This document shows positions 48,306 to 58,886 of a DNA stretch of 64,000 bases, in pieces. This stretch comes from PALSA-1004 sp963804885 (GTDB lineage Bacteria > Pseudomonadota > Gammaproteobacteria > Burkholderiales > SG8-41): NCBI GenBank assembly GCA_963804885.1, contig CAWDSF010000006.1:434001-498000 (forward strand), read 5' to 3'. Made by a program: the position numbers and the translations under genes. A model generated the notes under the pieces. That model saw only the letters and a list, made by a program, of their open reading frames with translations. It was not told the origin of the DNA and did not search any database. Each line of letters begins with the position of its first letter. The stretch's first letter is position 1.

Positions 48306-48381
48306 GCGCCGCCGAACGGTCCAGGCAAAGGGACGCGAGCGGTGGCAAAGCCGGGCGGCGAGTCCCCTGCACACCGGCTCC

Positions 48382-49704
48382 ATGATTCGCACGGCGGCTG
48401 CACCCGATACGCTCGGGCAATTGCTGCGCGGCGAATGGCCTGACCCGGACGACGGCACGCCGATCCTGGTTCCCGTGCTGGCGGTCGCAATCGAGCGCAG
48501 TCTCGCCGGACTGGAAGCGGAACTGGTTGCACCTTTGCGACTGGGACGTCGCATCGCCGTCGTCAGCGATGCGACGACGCGCGCAGTGCTTGGAGAGACG
48601 CGTCGAACACGCACTCGCACGCGTTGCCACCATTGTGCCGGTCGTGCTCGACGGGCAACCCCATGCCGACGCACAGACCGTCGAGGCGCTGCGCCGTGCG
48701 TGCGGCGGACGCGGATGCATTGGTCGCAGTGGGCTCGGGAACGATCAACGATCTCTGCAAATATGCAGCGGCGCAAGGACGGCAAGCCCTACGCGGTCTT
48801 CGCGACAGCGCCCTCGATGAACGGCTATACGTCGAAGAACGCGGCCATCACCGTCGACGGCCACAAGAAGTCGCTTCCGTCGGTCCCACCCGTCGGCGTA
48901 TTCATGGACCTTGCGGTGTTGTCCGCGGCTCCCGCTCGAATGATCCGGGCCGGGCTCGGCGATTCGCTGTGCCGCTCGACGGCGCAGGCGGACTGGCTGC
49001 TTTCGCATCACCTGTTCGGAACACCGTACCGGCGCGCGCCCTTCGCGCTGTTGGCCGAGGACGAGCCGGCATTGCTCGACGACCCCGAAGCGTTGCTGCG
49101 CGGCGATCGCGGACGCGATGCGTGCGCTCGCGCGCACGCTGGTACTCTCCGGCCTTGGCATGACCATCTGCGACGGCAGCTATCCGGCGAGTCAGGGCGA
49201 GCATCTGATCAGCCATTACATCGACATGTTCGCGCCTCGCCGGCCGCGCAGCCCATTTCCATGGCGAGCAGGTGGCCGTCGCCACGCTGACCATGGCGCG
49301 CATTCAGGAGGAAGTACTGGCCGCCGGGCCGCCAGGCCTGCGGACCGAGCCGATCACGCGCGCCGAATTGCAACGCCGCTTCGGCGCCGAGATCGGCGAG
49401 TCGTGCTGGAAGGAGTTCGACGGCGAAGCGAATGACGCCGGACGCGCAAGCGAGGCTCGAGCGGCGCATGGCCGGACAACTGGGACGACATTCGTGCGAG
49501 CGTGGGCGGCGCGATGCTTCCGGCGGCACGGATCCACGCAGTTCTCCAACGCGCGGGTTGCCCGATCGAGCCCGGCCGCAGATCGGCCTGACGCCCGCGT
49601 TCTACTCAACGGCCGTTCGCAATGCCCGATTTCTGCGCGATCGTTACACGTTTCTCGATCTCGCCGATGACTCCGGGCATCGGGCAGTCATGAATGCGAG
49701 CTAG
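48382..49704 (+). CDS. sn-Glycerol-1-phosphate dehydrogenase (AraM/EgsA family; frame broken repeatedly)
   Basis: About 440 aa when joined, the family length. Blocks: RRIAVVSDATTRAVLGE, DADALVAVGSGTINDLCKYA (NAD loop GSGTINDL), FATAPSMNGYTSKNAAIT, IRAGLGDSLCRSTAQADW and SQGEHLISHYIDMFA with the metal-binding histidines. At least four frame changes (near 48595, 48700, 48775, 49110 and beyond), so exact residues between blocks are unsure. The enzyme reduces dihydroxyacetone phosphate to sn-glycerol 1-phosphate, the archaeal enantiomer; bacterial examples include Bacillus AraM. Confidence 0.72.
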
Positions 49705-49708
49705 CGCG

Positions 49709-50494
49709 ATGGGACGACGCATGCAGCGGCTGAGCCAGCAGGAGCGTCATGCGCAGTTGCTTGCGCTGCTGCGGCGCGAAGGAACCGTGCGCATCGCAAC
49801 GCTCGCCAAGGCGTTCGACGTGACGACCGAGACGGCGCGGCGCGATCTCGACGAATTGGCGCAAAGCGGTGCGCTCAAGCGCACGTATGGCGGCGGCGCG
49901 AGCCGTTCGCTGATCGACGAGCCGGGTATCGGCATCCGCAGCCGCGCGCACGCGGCGGAGCGCGGCTTGATCGGCGCGGCCGCGGCCCGGATGGTGGAGT
50001 CCGGCGACGCGCTGATGATCGATTGCGGATCGACCACCAGCCTGTTCGCCAACGCGCTGGCGGCACGCGACCTGCACTTGACGGTCGTGACGAATTGCCT
50101 GCCCGTGGCGCGCGCGCTGGGGACCAACGCGCATTGCCGCGTGATCCTGTGTCCCGGCGACTACGTGCCGCGCGAGGGCGGCACGTTCGGCGCGGACGCG
50201 CTCGAGTTCATCCGCAGATTCAAGGCAAACAAGGCGTTCATCGGCGCCGGCGGGCTCACGTCGGACGGCGTGACGGATGCGGATTCGCTGGGCTGTTCGG
50301 TCAAGCGCGCGATGATGCGAGCGGTCGGACCGCACGATCCTGCTGCTCGACCGCTCGAAATACGATCTGGTTCAGTTCGAGCGCGTGTGCGCGCTCTCGG
50401 ATATCGACGACCTCGTTTCCGAAGCGGCCCCGCCGAAGAGGCTGGCCGCCGCGCTGAAAGGCGCCGGCGTCCAGGTGACCCTCGCGCGGGACTG
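49709..50494 (+). CDS. DeoR-family transcriptional regulator (one frame break)
   Basis: About 261 aa. N-terminal helix-turn-helix RHAQLLALLRREGTVRIATL then FDVTTETARRDLDELAQSG, the DeoR signature; C-terminal sugar-phosphate sensor domain with MIDCGSTTSLFANAL and FIGAGGLTSDGVTDADSL. The break near 50312 is one extra base (AMM then ERSDRTILLLDRSKYD). DeoR proteins respond to phosphorylated sugars or polyols, matching the glycerol-phosphate enzyme upstream. It probably controls this operon. Confidence 0.85.
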
Positions 50495-50757
50495 ATGGGT
50501 CAAATGCAGCGAAGGTCCCTAGCGCCGATGTGGTGGTTGCAACGCTTGGCCGGCGCAATCGCGACCCAGCACCCGGCCGGTGGAAAGCCGCTTGCAACTG
50601 CGGGTTGGCGAATCACAACACGCCGGGCTTGTGAGCCCAATACGCTCCGTGCTATCGTGGCCTTTCGGGGTAACGGGCTAATCGTCGCGGGCAACCCGGT
50701 CGGGGATCGCGAGATCTCCGACCGCACTGCCCGGGGCATACGCGGGGGAGCGACGAC

Positions 50758-51774
50758 ATGACGACATGGACGCGACCGCTTCGGCGCTTGACCGCCGTTG
50801 CGCTGGCCTCATTCTGCTTCGCCGCACAGGCGGGCGAGATCACCGCATATACGTCGCTCGAGGAAGATGACGTCAAGGTCTATCTCGACGCATTCAACAA
50901 GGCAAAGCCCGGCATCAAGGTGAACGTGCTGCGCCTGTCGACCGGCGACCTCGCCGCACGCATGCTCGCGGAGAAGAGCAATCCGCGCCACGACGTCATC
51001 TGGGGCTGGGCGGTAACCCAGATGGTCGATCCCGCGGTTCCTGGAGATGGCCGAACCGTACAAGCCAGCGGGCATCGACAAGGTCAATGCCCAGTTCAAG
51101 GACCCGGAAGGGCGCTGGTTCGCGACGACCGGTTATTTCGCCGGCTTCTGCGTCAATACCGAAGTGCTGAAGAAGAACAACTCTGCCGATGCCGACGTCG
51201 TGGCAGGACCTGCTGAATCCGGTCTACAAGGGACAGATCGTGATGCCCAACGCAGCAAGCTCGGGCACCGGCTATGCGCAGGTCGTGAGCCTGCTGCAGA
51301 TGAAGGGCGAAGAGAAGGGTTGGCAATATCTGAAGGATCTCGACAAGAACATCGCGCAGTACATCAAGTCCGGCTCGCGGCCCTGCAAGGCGGCGGCCAC
51401 CGGCGAATATGCGATCGGCGTTTCGTTCGCGTTCAGCGGCGTCAAGCAGATCATCGAAGGCTACCCGATCAAGCTGGTGATACCCAGCGAAGGCGCCGGC
51501 TATCGAGACCGAGGTCAACGCGCTGATGAAGACGGCGAAGAACAAGGAAGATTCGAAGCAGTTCCTCGACTGGCTGCTCACGCTCGACGCGGCGAAGCTC
51601 TACGGAGAACGGTCGGAGATGTCGTCCGTGCCGGGCGCCAAGGCATCCGACGCCGTGCTGAAGGCGGGCCTGCCGCCCGACGTCTCGACCGTGCTGTACA
51701 AGATGGACTTCGCGGCATCGGCGAAGAACAAGGACCGCATCATCGCCGAGTGGAAACAGAAGATCGAACGCTAG
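50758..51774 (+). CDS. Aminoethylphosphonate/iron-type ABC substrate-binding protein (frame broken)
   Basis: About 338 aa, signal peptide LTAVALASFCFAAQAG. Blocks: EITAYTSLEEDDVKVYLDAF, PRHDVIWGWAVTQM, EMAEPYKPAGIDKVNAQFKD, LPMPTSWQDLLNPVYKGQIV and GVSFAFSGVKQIIEGYPIKL, typical of the PhnS/AfuA group. Three breaks (near 51035, 51190, 51505), each one extra base. Ribosome site GGGGGAG. The ligand may be an organophosphonate or phosphorylated polyol given the module. Confidence 0.82.
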
Positions 51775-51892
51775 GAACCTAGCCATCGCGTTCATCGGAT
51801 CCGGCGCACGCCTGCCCGTCTGCCGGATCCCGCGCTAGACTCCCTGGATAAGGGCCGGCGTGCTCGTCGCCCGGCCACCCACGGGTACCTTC

Positions 51893-52912
51893 GTGTTTCT
51901 GTCGCTGCGCAACATCACCAAGCGGTTCGGTGCCGTATTGGCGCTGAACGACGTCAGCCTCGACATCGAGGAAGGCGAATTCGTTTGCTTCCTCGGTCCT
52001 TCGGGCTGCGGCAAGACCACCCTGCTGCGCGTCATCGCCGGACTCGAGATCGCCCGATGCCGGCGAGGTGATCGCAGAACGGCGCAAGCCTGCTCGGCGT
52101 GCCGGCGCGCCTGCGCAATTTCGGCATTGTCTTCCAGTCGTATTCGCTGTTTCCCAACATGTCGGTGACCAGGAATATTGGCTACGGGTTGGAATGCCGG
52201 AAATGGCCGAAGGACGCGATCGGTCCACGGATCGACGAGGTGCTGACGCTGGTTCATCTGCGCGATCAGGCGGAGAAGTATCCGCACCAGCTGTCCGGCG
52301 GACAGCAACAGCGCGTGGCGCTGGCGCGCGCCCTGGCGCCCAAACCCACGGTGCTGTTGCTCGACGAGCCGTTGTCGGCGCTCGACGCCAAGGTGCGCGA
52401 GGAGCTGCGCGCCGAGATCAAGGACCTGCAGACGGCGTTACGCGTGACGACGGTCATGGTGACGCACGACCAGCACGAAGCCATGGAGATGGCGGACCGC
52501 ATCGTGGTGATGAATGCCGGCGTCATCGAGCAGGTCGGCGGTGCCGTCGATCTCTACGATCAACCGGTCAACCGCTTCGTTGCGGAGTTCATCGGGCGAA
52601 TGAACCTCGTTCGACTGTCGACGGCGCAGACTTTCGCCCGCGAACGATCGCGCCGACGGCGATCCCTACATCGGCATCCGGCCGGAACACATCGAGCTGA
52701 CCGACGCCGCTACGGCAGACGCCTCCTCGCTGACGGGGCGCATCGAAAAGTGCATCTTTCTCGGCAGCTTCACGCGCATCACGTTGAACGTCGACGACAA
52801 GCGACTGGTGCTGGAGTTGCGGGGCCGGCGTACTGACCTCGTGGCGGGTGACGCACTCGCCGTACGCATTCCCGCCGGCGCAATCCACCGACTGCAGGAC
52901 GCCACGCCGTGA
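51893..52912 (+). CDS. ABC transporter ATP-binding protein, PotA/FbpC/PhnT-like (frame broken)
   Basis: About 338 aa. Walker A GPSGCGKTT, signature QLSGGQQQR, Walker B VLLLDEPLSALDAKV, switch VTHDQHEAM, and a C-terminal regulatory TOBE part (IGIRPEHIELTDAATA, FLGSFTRITLNVDDKRL). Breaks near 52043, 52070 and 52645, all single extra bases. The GTG start at MFLSLRNITKRFG is preferred to a GTG 33 bp upstream. It ends in a GTGA overlap with the permease. Confidence 0.82.
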
Positions 52913-54590
52913 CGACTTCCACGGCGACCGCTCCTCGATTCGCGGCGAGATTCGATGCGGACCGCATCGCCGTGGTCGGACTGCTGGCAGCGGTCGTCGT
53001 GCCGTTGCTCGTGTTCGTGCTGGCGCCGCTGTTCGAAATCTTCAAGACGAGTTTCGTGACGGCCGACGGCATCGGCCTCGGCAACTATGTGCGCTACGTC
53101 AACAGTCCGAAGTTCGCGAAGGTCGTCGGCAACAGCCTGGCCGTCGCAGCGACCACGACGGCGATCACCGTGCTGCTCGCCTACGCCTTTGCCTACGCGA
53201 TGCGCAGGACCGCGATGCCGCTGAAGAATGTCGTCGGGTCGGTCGCGCTGCTGCCGTTGTTCGCGCCGTCGCTGGTGCAGGCGCTGGGCATCGTGTTCCT
53301 CTTCGGGCGTAACGGCGTCATCAACCGGACGTTCGATTGGGTATCGATATCTACGGTTTCTGGGGGATCGTCATTTCCGACGTGTTCTATAGCTTTCCCC
53401 ATGCGTACCTGATCCTGTCCGCCGCGTTGGCGGTGGCGGACGCACGCTTGTACGAATCCGCGCAAGTGCTGGGCGCTACGGGTGCGCGGATCTTCCGCGA
53501 CATCACGCTTGCCTCCACGAAGTACGGCATCCTGTCGGCGACGTTCGTCGTGTTCACCATCGTGATCACGGACTTCGGCAACCCGATGGTGATCGGCGGC
53601 GACTACAGCGTGCTGGCCACCGAGATCTACAACCAGGTATCCGGACAGGGCAATTTCCAGATGGGTGCGGTGATCGGCGTCATGCTGCTGGTGCCGGCGG
53701 CACTGGCGGTGATCGCCGAGAAATGGATCATGCGCCGGCACCACGCCACAATCACCGAGCGCTCGCAGCCGCTGCGGATCGTGCGCGAGCCGCTGGCGCG
53801 ATGGCGCGGCCCTGGCCTTCACCGTCGCGATCTGCGTGATGATCGCGGCGATCGTGCTGGTCGTGGTCGTGGCGAGCTTCGTGACACTGTGGCCGTACAA
53901 CATGCACGTCAGCTTGCGCCACTATCGGTTCGAGGTGCAGAACGGCCTGCAGCCGCTATGGACCAGCATCTGGGTCTCGCTGATGGCCGCGGGCATCGGT
54001 GTCGTCGTCACCATCGGCGGCGCGTGCGTCACGCGAAGGCTGCGAAATCTCACCGGCCAATGCCTGTACTTCCTGTCGATACTTCCCGCGGCCGTGCCGG
54101 GAATGGTGCTCGGGCTTGGGCTATATCCTGGTGTTCAACAACCCGAGCAATCCGCTGGAATTCCTGTACGGCACGTTGCTGATACTCGCGCATTTGCAAT
54201 GTGTACCACTATCACGCGCAAGGCTTCCTGATCGCGACGACGAGCATCAACCAGATCAGCCGGGTGTTCGACGAGGCGTCGACGTCGCTGGGCGGTGGCT
54301 TCCTCAAGACCTTGTGGAATGTCATCCTGCCGATCATTGGCCCATCGATCATCAGCGTGGGCGTGTTTTTCTTCGTGCGCAGCATGGTTACGCTGTCGGC
54401 GGTGATCTTCCTCGTGACGCCGGCCACCCAGGTCGCGGCCGTTTCCGTGCTGCTGCTCGACGATGCCGGCAATGTCAATCAGGCGGCGGCGTTCTCGGTC
54501 TGCATCATGCTGGTGGTCGCGTTGGCGCTGCTGCTGTTCCAGCTGGTGCTCCGGGTGACCGGACGCAAGAACGTTTCTCTGATTCGCTGA
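52909..54590 (+). CDS. Two-domain ABC permease, AfuB/PhnU-like (frame broken)
   Basis: About 560 aa with two BPD_transp_1 domains, so one polypeptide supplies both permease halves. First domain: LFEIFKTSFVTADGIGLGNY, ESAQVLGATGARIFRDITLA (coupling loop); second: NGLQPLWTSIWVSLMAAGIG and EASTSLGGGFLKTLWNVILP. Breaks near 53338, 53812, 54118 and 54195; three are single extra bases. GTG start. The 3' end converges on the Rieske gene with 23 bp between. Confidence 0.82.
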
Positions 54591-54613
54591 GACACGGCGC
54601 GTACTGACGGACG

Positions 54614-55909
54614 TCATGCGACGCGCGTCAGCGGCCTCGCCGCGTCGTCGGAATGGCCGCCCGCGTGCATTTGCTTCAGATACCATCGGATGAATGCGTC
54701 GACGTTGTATTCCTTGCGCTGCGACAGTGGGCCGGGCTCGTAGCCGATCGAATCGACGCCGTTCTGCTGCCACTTGCAGATTTCCCAATCCTGCTCGTTG
54801 GTCAGGTGCCAGAACGGCAGCAGGCGCTCGAGCTGGTAGTCATCTCCTTCCCGCGCATTCTGATCGACGAGCCAGTAAGCGCGCACGCTCGTCTTGCGCG
54901 GTCCCACGGGCAGAAGGCGCGCGGCGACCGCGTGATCGCAACTCGCGTGCAGCCAGAAATTGGGCATGCTGCGCATTCGCAGCACGCCGACGTCGGCGTC
55001 CGCATAGTCGCCCATCAGCGGCGCAACGCGCTGGCCGTCCATCGACTCGGTATCGAAGCCCTCGACCATGACCGTGCGGTCGGCGGCGTACCACGTGTTG
55101 CGGTCGGGGTCGGGAAACGGCGCCAGGCCACCTTTCGCATGTGTGATCGCGATGCCCTGCGCCGCCCATTTCGCTTCCGCGCGCGCAACCGCGTTCGCCA
55201 TCTTCTGCCGGATAGCCTCGGACGCGGACGCTTCGTCGTAGGCGTCGAAATTGGCCTTCACGTACTGCGGGTGGCACTGTACGCAGTGGAAACATTCGCG
55301 GTTGTTTTCCCAGACCAGCTTCCAGTTCGCCTCGACGTCGTATTCGATGATCTTCGCGATCCGCGCACGATCGAATCCTTGCGGCTTCGCCGCCGCGGCA
55401 AATCGCTCGCGCAGGCCGTCGAACGTCGGTGGGGCCACGGCGAGCGACACGTAGATCAAGCCGGCGGTCACTTCGGCGTGCACCGGCTTGAGACCTAGTT
55501 GCGATTTGTCGACGCCGTCGTGCATGCCTGTGCAGGCGAGAAGATCGCCCTGCCGCGAATAGGTCCAGCTGTGGTAGGGACAGACGATCGTGCGCACATG
55601 CCCGGACTCCTTGCGGCACAGTTGCGTGCCGCGGTGGCGGCACACATTGTGGAACGCGCGCACGCCTCCCTGATCGTCGCGAATCACGAGCACTGGCGAT
55701 CCGTCGATCGTCAACGTCAGGAAATCACCGGGTTTCGGAATCTCGCACTCGAATCCGGCGAACAGCCAGCCGCCGTGCCAGATCGTACGGATCTCGGCGG
55801 CGTACAGCGCGTCGACATGATAGAACGCGCGCGGCATGCCATGGCCTTCACGGCGCGTGGCGAGCAGCGCCTCGAGCTCGGCGCCTGGCGTGACAGTGAA
55901 ATCCGACAT
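54614..55909 (-). CDS. Rieske ring-hydroxylating/demethylating oxygenase alpha subunit (GbcA-like)
   Basis: 431 aa, intact. The Rieske cluster is C90-x-H92 (NVCRHRGTQLC) and C110-xx-H113 (VCPYHSWTY). The mononuclear iron histidines are in NNRECFHCVQCHPQYV (H208, H213). This is nearest to glycine-betaine/stachydrine demethylases. ATG at MSDFTVT with GGAG upstream is preferred over an in-frame TTG. Transcribed 29 bp after the flavoprotein gene; no reductase gene is present here, so electrons come from elsewhere. Confidence 0.9.
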   Translation of the reverse strand: MSDFTVTPGAELEALLATRREGHGMPRAFYHVDALYAAEIRTIWHGGWLFAGFECEIPKPGDFLTLTIDGSPVLVIRDDQGGVRAFHNVCRHRGTQLCRKESGHVRTIVCPYHSWTYSRQGDLLACTGMHDGVDKSQLGLKPVHAEVTAGLIYVSLAVAPPTFDGLRERFAAAAKPQGFDRARIAKIIEYDVEANWKLVWENNRECFHCVQCHPQYVKANFDAYDEASASEAIRQKMANAVARAEAKWAAQGIAITHAKGGLAPFPDPDRNTWYAADRTVMVEGFDTESMDGQRVAPLMGDYADADVGVLRMRSMPNFWLHASCDHAVAARLLPVGPRKTSVRAYWLVDQNAREGDDYQLERLLPFWHLTNEQDWEICKWQQNGVDSIGYEPGPLSQRKEYNVDAFIRWYLKQMHAGGHSDDAARPLTRVA

Positions 55910-55938
55910 ATCAGGCTCCAAACTGGCGTTGAGACGTG

Positions 55939-58353
55939 TCAGGCGAAGATCGCACGGCGATCGGGGTCGTACAACGGCCGCCTGTGACGAAGCGCGGGAT
56001 GCCGTTCGCCCATGACCTCGATCACGTACTCCGCTGCGCCCGGTTCATCAGCGGAGACGTATGCGCAAAAGATGTTGCGGCCAACCGTATAGCCGTAACC
56101 GCCGCTGGTGACCCGGCCCAGCACGCGGTCCCCCGAGAGCACGATCTCTCCGCCGAACAGATTGAGCTCCGGTGCTGCGGTGAACCATGCGAGGCTGCGC
56201 TTCGGACCGCGCGCTTTCACTGCCGCCAACGCGCTGCGCGCCAGAAATTCACCCTTTCCGGACGCAACGCAGAAACCGAGTCCCGCCTCGTAGGGATTGT
56301 AGTCGCTCGTGATGTCCGAACCCCAGACAAGGTAGTGCTTCTCGAGCCGCAGGCTGTTGATCACCCGGTAGCCGGCGTTGGCGATCCCGTGCCGCTCGCC
56401 GGCGCTCCATAGTTGCTCGTAAAGATGCAACGCGTATTCGACCGGGACGTGCAGTTCGTATCCCAGCTCACCGAGATACGTGACACGCAGCGCCAGCACG
56501 GGCGCATAGGCGACGTCGATGGCGCGTGCGCTCATGTACGGAAAGCTCGCGTTATCGAGGGGCGCGTCGGTGACAGCCGCGAGCACGTCGCGCGCGCGCG
56601 GCCCGCACAGGTTCAGCACGGCCTTCGCCGACGTCTGCTCGATGATCTCGACGCTTCCGTCCGCAGGCACATGGCGCTCGATCGTGGACCGGTCGCGCAC
56701 GCCGAGCGCGCTGCCGGTGACGAAATAGAAGCGGTCGGTGGCCAACCGCGTGATCGTCACGTCCGCTTCGATTCCACCGCGCTCGTTGCAGAGCTGTGTG
56801 TAGATGATGGTTCCGACGGGCCTGTCGAGCTCGTTGACTGCAAGATTCTGCAGCACCGCCAACGCCCCCGGACCGTGAATTTCGTACTTCGAGAACGACG
56901 TCATGTCGATCAGCGCGACGCGCTCGCGCACCGCTCGATGCTCGGCGCCGATCGCGTCGAATGCGGGTCCGCGCTCGAACGAAGGCGTTTCGATCGCCGG
57001 CGTGCCCGGGGCGGCGAACCAGCTCGGCCGTTCCCAGCCGAACTTGTTCCCGTAGACGGCACCCGCGTTCGCCAGCGTCGTATACAGCGGACTGCGGCGC
57101 GCGCCGCGACCCGCGTCTGCTTCGTGATAGGGCCATGCAATGTGGTAATACCGGCCGTAGCTCTCCACTGCGCGCTCGTACATGAACTGCTTGATCGAAT
57201 GCGGCGCGCCGAAGCGTCGCACGTCGAACGGCCACAAGTCGAGACCCGGATCGCCATCCACGATCCAGTTCGCCATTACCCAACCCGCGCCACCGGACGC
57301 CGCGATCCCGGACGTGAAGCCGCAGCAGAGATAGAAATTGTCGAGCTCCGGCGATAGGCCGATCACAGGCTCGCCATCCGCCGTGATGGGAATCGGCCCG
57401 TTGATCATCTGCCGCACGCCGACTTCATTGAGGATCGGAATCCGCCCCGCCGCAGCTTCGGCCAGCGGCGTGAAGCGCTCGAAATCCGGCTGCAACAGTT
57501 CCGGGCCGAAGTCCCGCGCGATCCCATTCGCACCCCAAGGTCGCGTGTTCGATTCCCAGCCCCCCACAGCGAGCGCGCCGGCTTCCGGCTTGACGTAGAA
57601 GTTGCCGTCGGGGTCGCGAAGCGATGGCAGGCCGGCGGGAATCCGGTCCGTTTTCTCCGTCACCAGATATTGATGCTCGACCGCACCAACCGGCACGCGC
57701 GTGCCGGCCATCGCAGCGATTTCGCCGCCCCACATGCCAGTCGCGTTGATCACGCATTCGGCGTCGATCTCACCCGCATCGGTAACGACCGTTGTGACGC
57801 GGCGGCGCTGCGTGCGAATGGCCGTCACGCGGACGCCTTGAATCAGCGTGACGCCGCCTTGCCTGGCACCGGCGGCGTAAGCGCTCGTCAAACTGGCGGG
57901 ATCGACATAGCCGTCGCCTTCAATCCATGCGGCCCCGACGACGCCCGCCGGGTCGAGCAACGGAAACAGTTCACGCGCCTGCCGCGGCGACATGAGTTCC
58001 ACGTGAAAGTCGAAACCCCTCGCCATGGTCGCGGACCGCTGCAGCTCCTGCCAGCGAGCAGCGGACGAGGCAAGCCGAAGACTTCCCGATCGATGCCAGC
58101 CGGTGGCTTGGCCGGTTTGCGATTCGAGCGTTCCGTACAGTTCGGCGCCGTAGCGCATCAGGCGCGTCAGATTGGTGCTGCTGCGCAATTGCCCGACCAA
58201 GCCCGCCGCGTGCCACGTGGCGCCATGCGTGAACTGCAGCCGCTCCAGCAGCACGACGTCGCGGATGCCTTTCCTGGCGAGATGATAGGCGATGCTGCAT
58301 CCGATGACGCCGCCGCCAATGATGACGATGCGGGTCGTTCTGGGCACGCTCAT
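55939..58353 (-). CDS. Dimethylglycine/sarcosine dehydrogenase-like FAD-GcvT protein
   Basis: 804 aa, intact. FAD Rossmann motif IVIIGGGVIGCSIAYHLARK, then FTHGATWHAAGLVGQLRSS, DAO-fold core to about residue 390, FAO_M linker, and GcvT aminomethyltransferase domains (IDMTSFSKYEIHGPGAL, GSDITSDYNPYEAGLGFCV). Family members oxidatively demethylate dimethylglycine or sarcosine and pass the methyl carbon to tetrahydrofolate. With the Rieske enzyme it would remove successive N-methyl groups from a betaine-like substrate. Confidence 0.92.
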   Translation of the reverse strand: MSVPRTTRIVIIGGGVIGCSIAYHLARKGIRDVVLLERLQFTHGATWHAAGLVGQLRSSTNLTRLMRYGAELYGTLESQTGQATGWHRSGSLRLASSAARWQELQRSATMARGFDFHVELMSPRQARELFPLLDPAGVVGAAWIEGDGYVDPASLTSAYAAGARQGGVTLIQGVRVTAIRTQRRRVTTVVTDAGEIDAECVINATGMWGGEIAAMAGTRVPVGAVEHQYLVTEKTDRIPAGLPSLRDPDGNFYVKPEAGALAVGGWESNTRPWGANGIARDFGPELLQPDFERFTPLAEAAAGRIPILNEVGVRQMINGPIPITADGEPVIGLSPELDNFYLCCGFTSGIAASGGAGWVMANWIVDGDPGLDLWPFDVRRFGAPHSIKQFMYERAVESYGRYYHIAWPYHEADAGRGARRSPLYTTLANAGAVYGNKFGWERPSWFAAPGTPAIETPSFERGPAFDAIGAEHRAVRERVALIDMTSFSKYEIHGPGALAVLQNLAVNELDRPVGTIIYTQLCNERGGIEADVTITRLATDRFYFVTGSALGVRDRSTIERHVPADGSVEIIEQTSAKAVLNLCGPRARDVLAAVTDAPLDNASFPYMSARAIDVAYAPVLALRVTYLGELGYELHVPVEYALHLYEQLWSAGERHGIANAGYRVINSLRLEKHYLVWGSDITSDYNPYEAGLGFCVASGKGEFLARSALAAVKARGPKRSLAWFTAAPELNLFGGEIVLSGDRVLGRVTSGGYGYTVGRNIFCAYVSADEPGAAEYVIEVMGERHPALRHRRPLYDPDRRAIFA

Positions 58354-58673
58354 TACCGATCGATCTCCTCCCGGCGAAGCATGTCGGCCTGACTGCTTCG
58401 TGACCCGCTGAACGACACTATCCGAATGGCGTTTGACTCATTCTTCGCGACGCGAATCTAGCACAACGGACATGATGTCAACGGCTATGGCGGCCCGAAG
58501 CGTCAAGACTCGTGGCCCCACCAAGGAGGGAGTGCTTGCGCATCATCCTTGCACATCCATTCAAGCGACCCCTTGGTCCGTGCAGATGTCTCCGCAATCT
58601 GCCCTTACAAATCGCGCGACGACAAACCAGCCAACGTGATGTCCAATTGTTCCTTGTCAAAGGAGGAACATGG
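58354..58673. other. Intergenic region, no gene seen
   Basis: Divergent promoter space between the flavoprotein and the small lipoprotein. An open frame runs through it in the lipoprotein frame but has no conserved look. No dyad or terminator stands out. Confidence 0.5.
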
Positions 58674-58886
58674 ATGAAAACCATTGCCATTGTGTCGCTC
58701 TTGACGGCCATGCTTGGGGGCTGTGCGATTGTGCCGTTGGGGTACGGACGCTACGATGGGTACTATCGTGGCCAGGGCTACTACCGAGGCGACGGTTACT
58801 ACCGCGGGAACGGCTACTACGGAGGCGAGCGTTATTACCGTGGTGACGGCTATCGGGGGTATGGCTACCAAGATCGCGGCGGGTAA
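58674..58886 (+). CDS. Small Tyr/Gly-rich lipoprotein
   Basis: 70 aa. Lipobox LGGC after MKTIAIVSLLTAM predicts an envelope lipoprotein with about 53 mature residues. The mature part is a repeat of YYRG(D/N/Q)GYYRG units, seven in all, with almost no other residue types. AGGAGG seven bases upstream. Function unknown; similar aromatic-glycine lipoproteins occur in proteobacterial envelopes. Confidence 0.75.
   Translation: MKTIAIVSLLTAMLGGCAIVPLGYGRYDGYYRGQGYYRGDGYYRGNGYYGGERYYRGDGYRGYGYQDRGG

Noticed and set aside
786..54590. Programmed +1 frameshifting in many genes
   Set aside because: No common slippery motif or downstream structure at the breaks, and unrelated gene families are affected; sequencing insertions explain it better.
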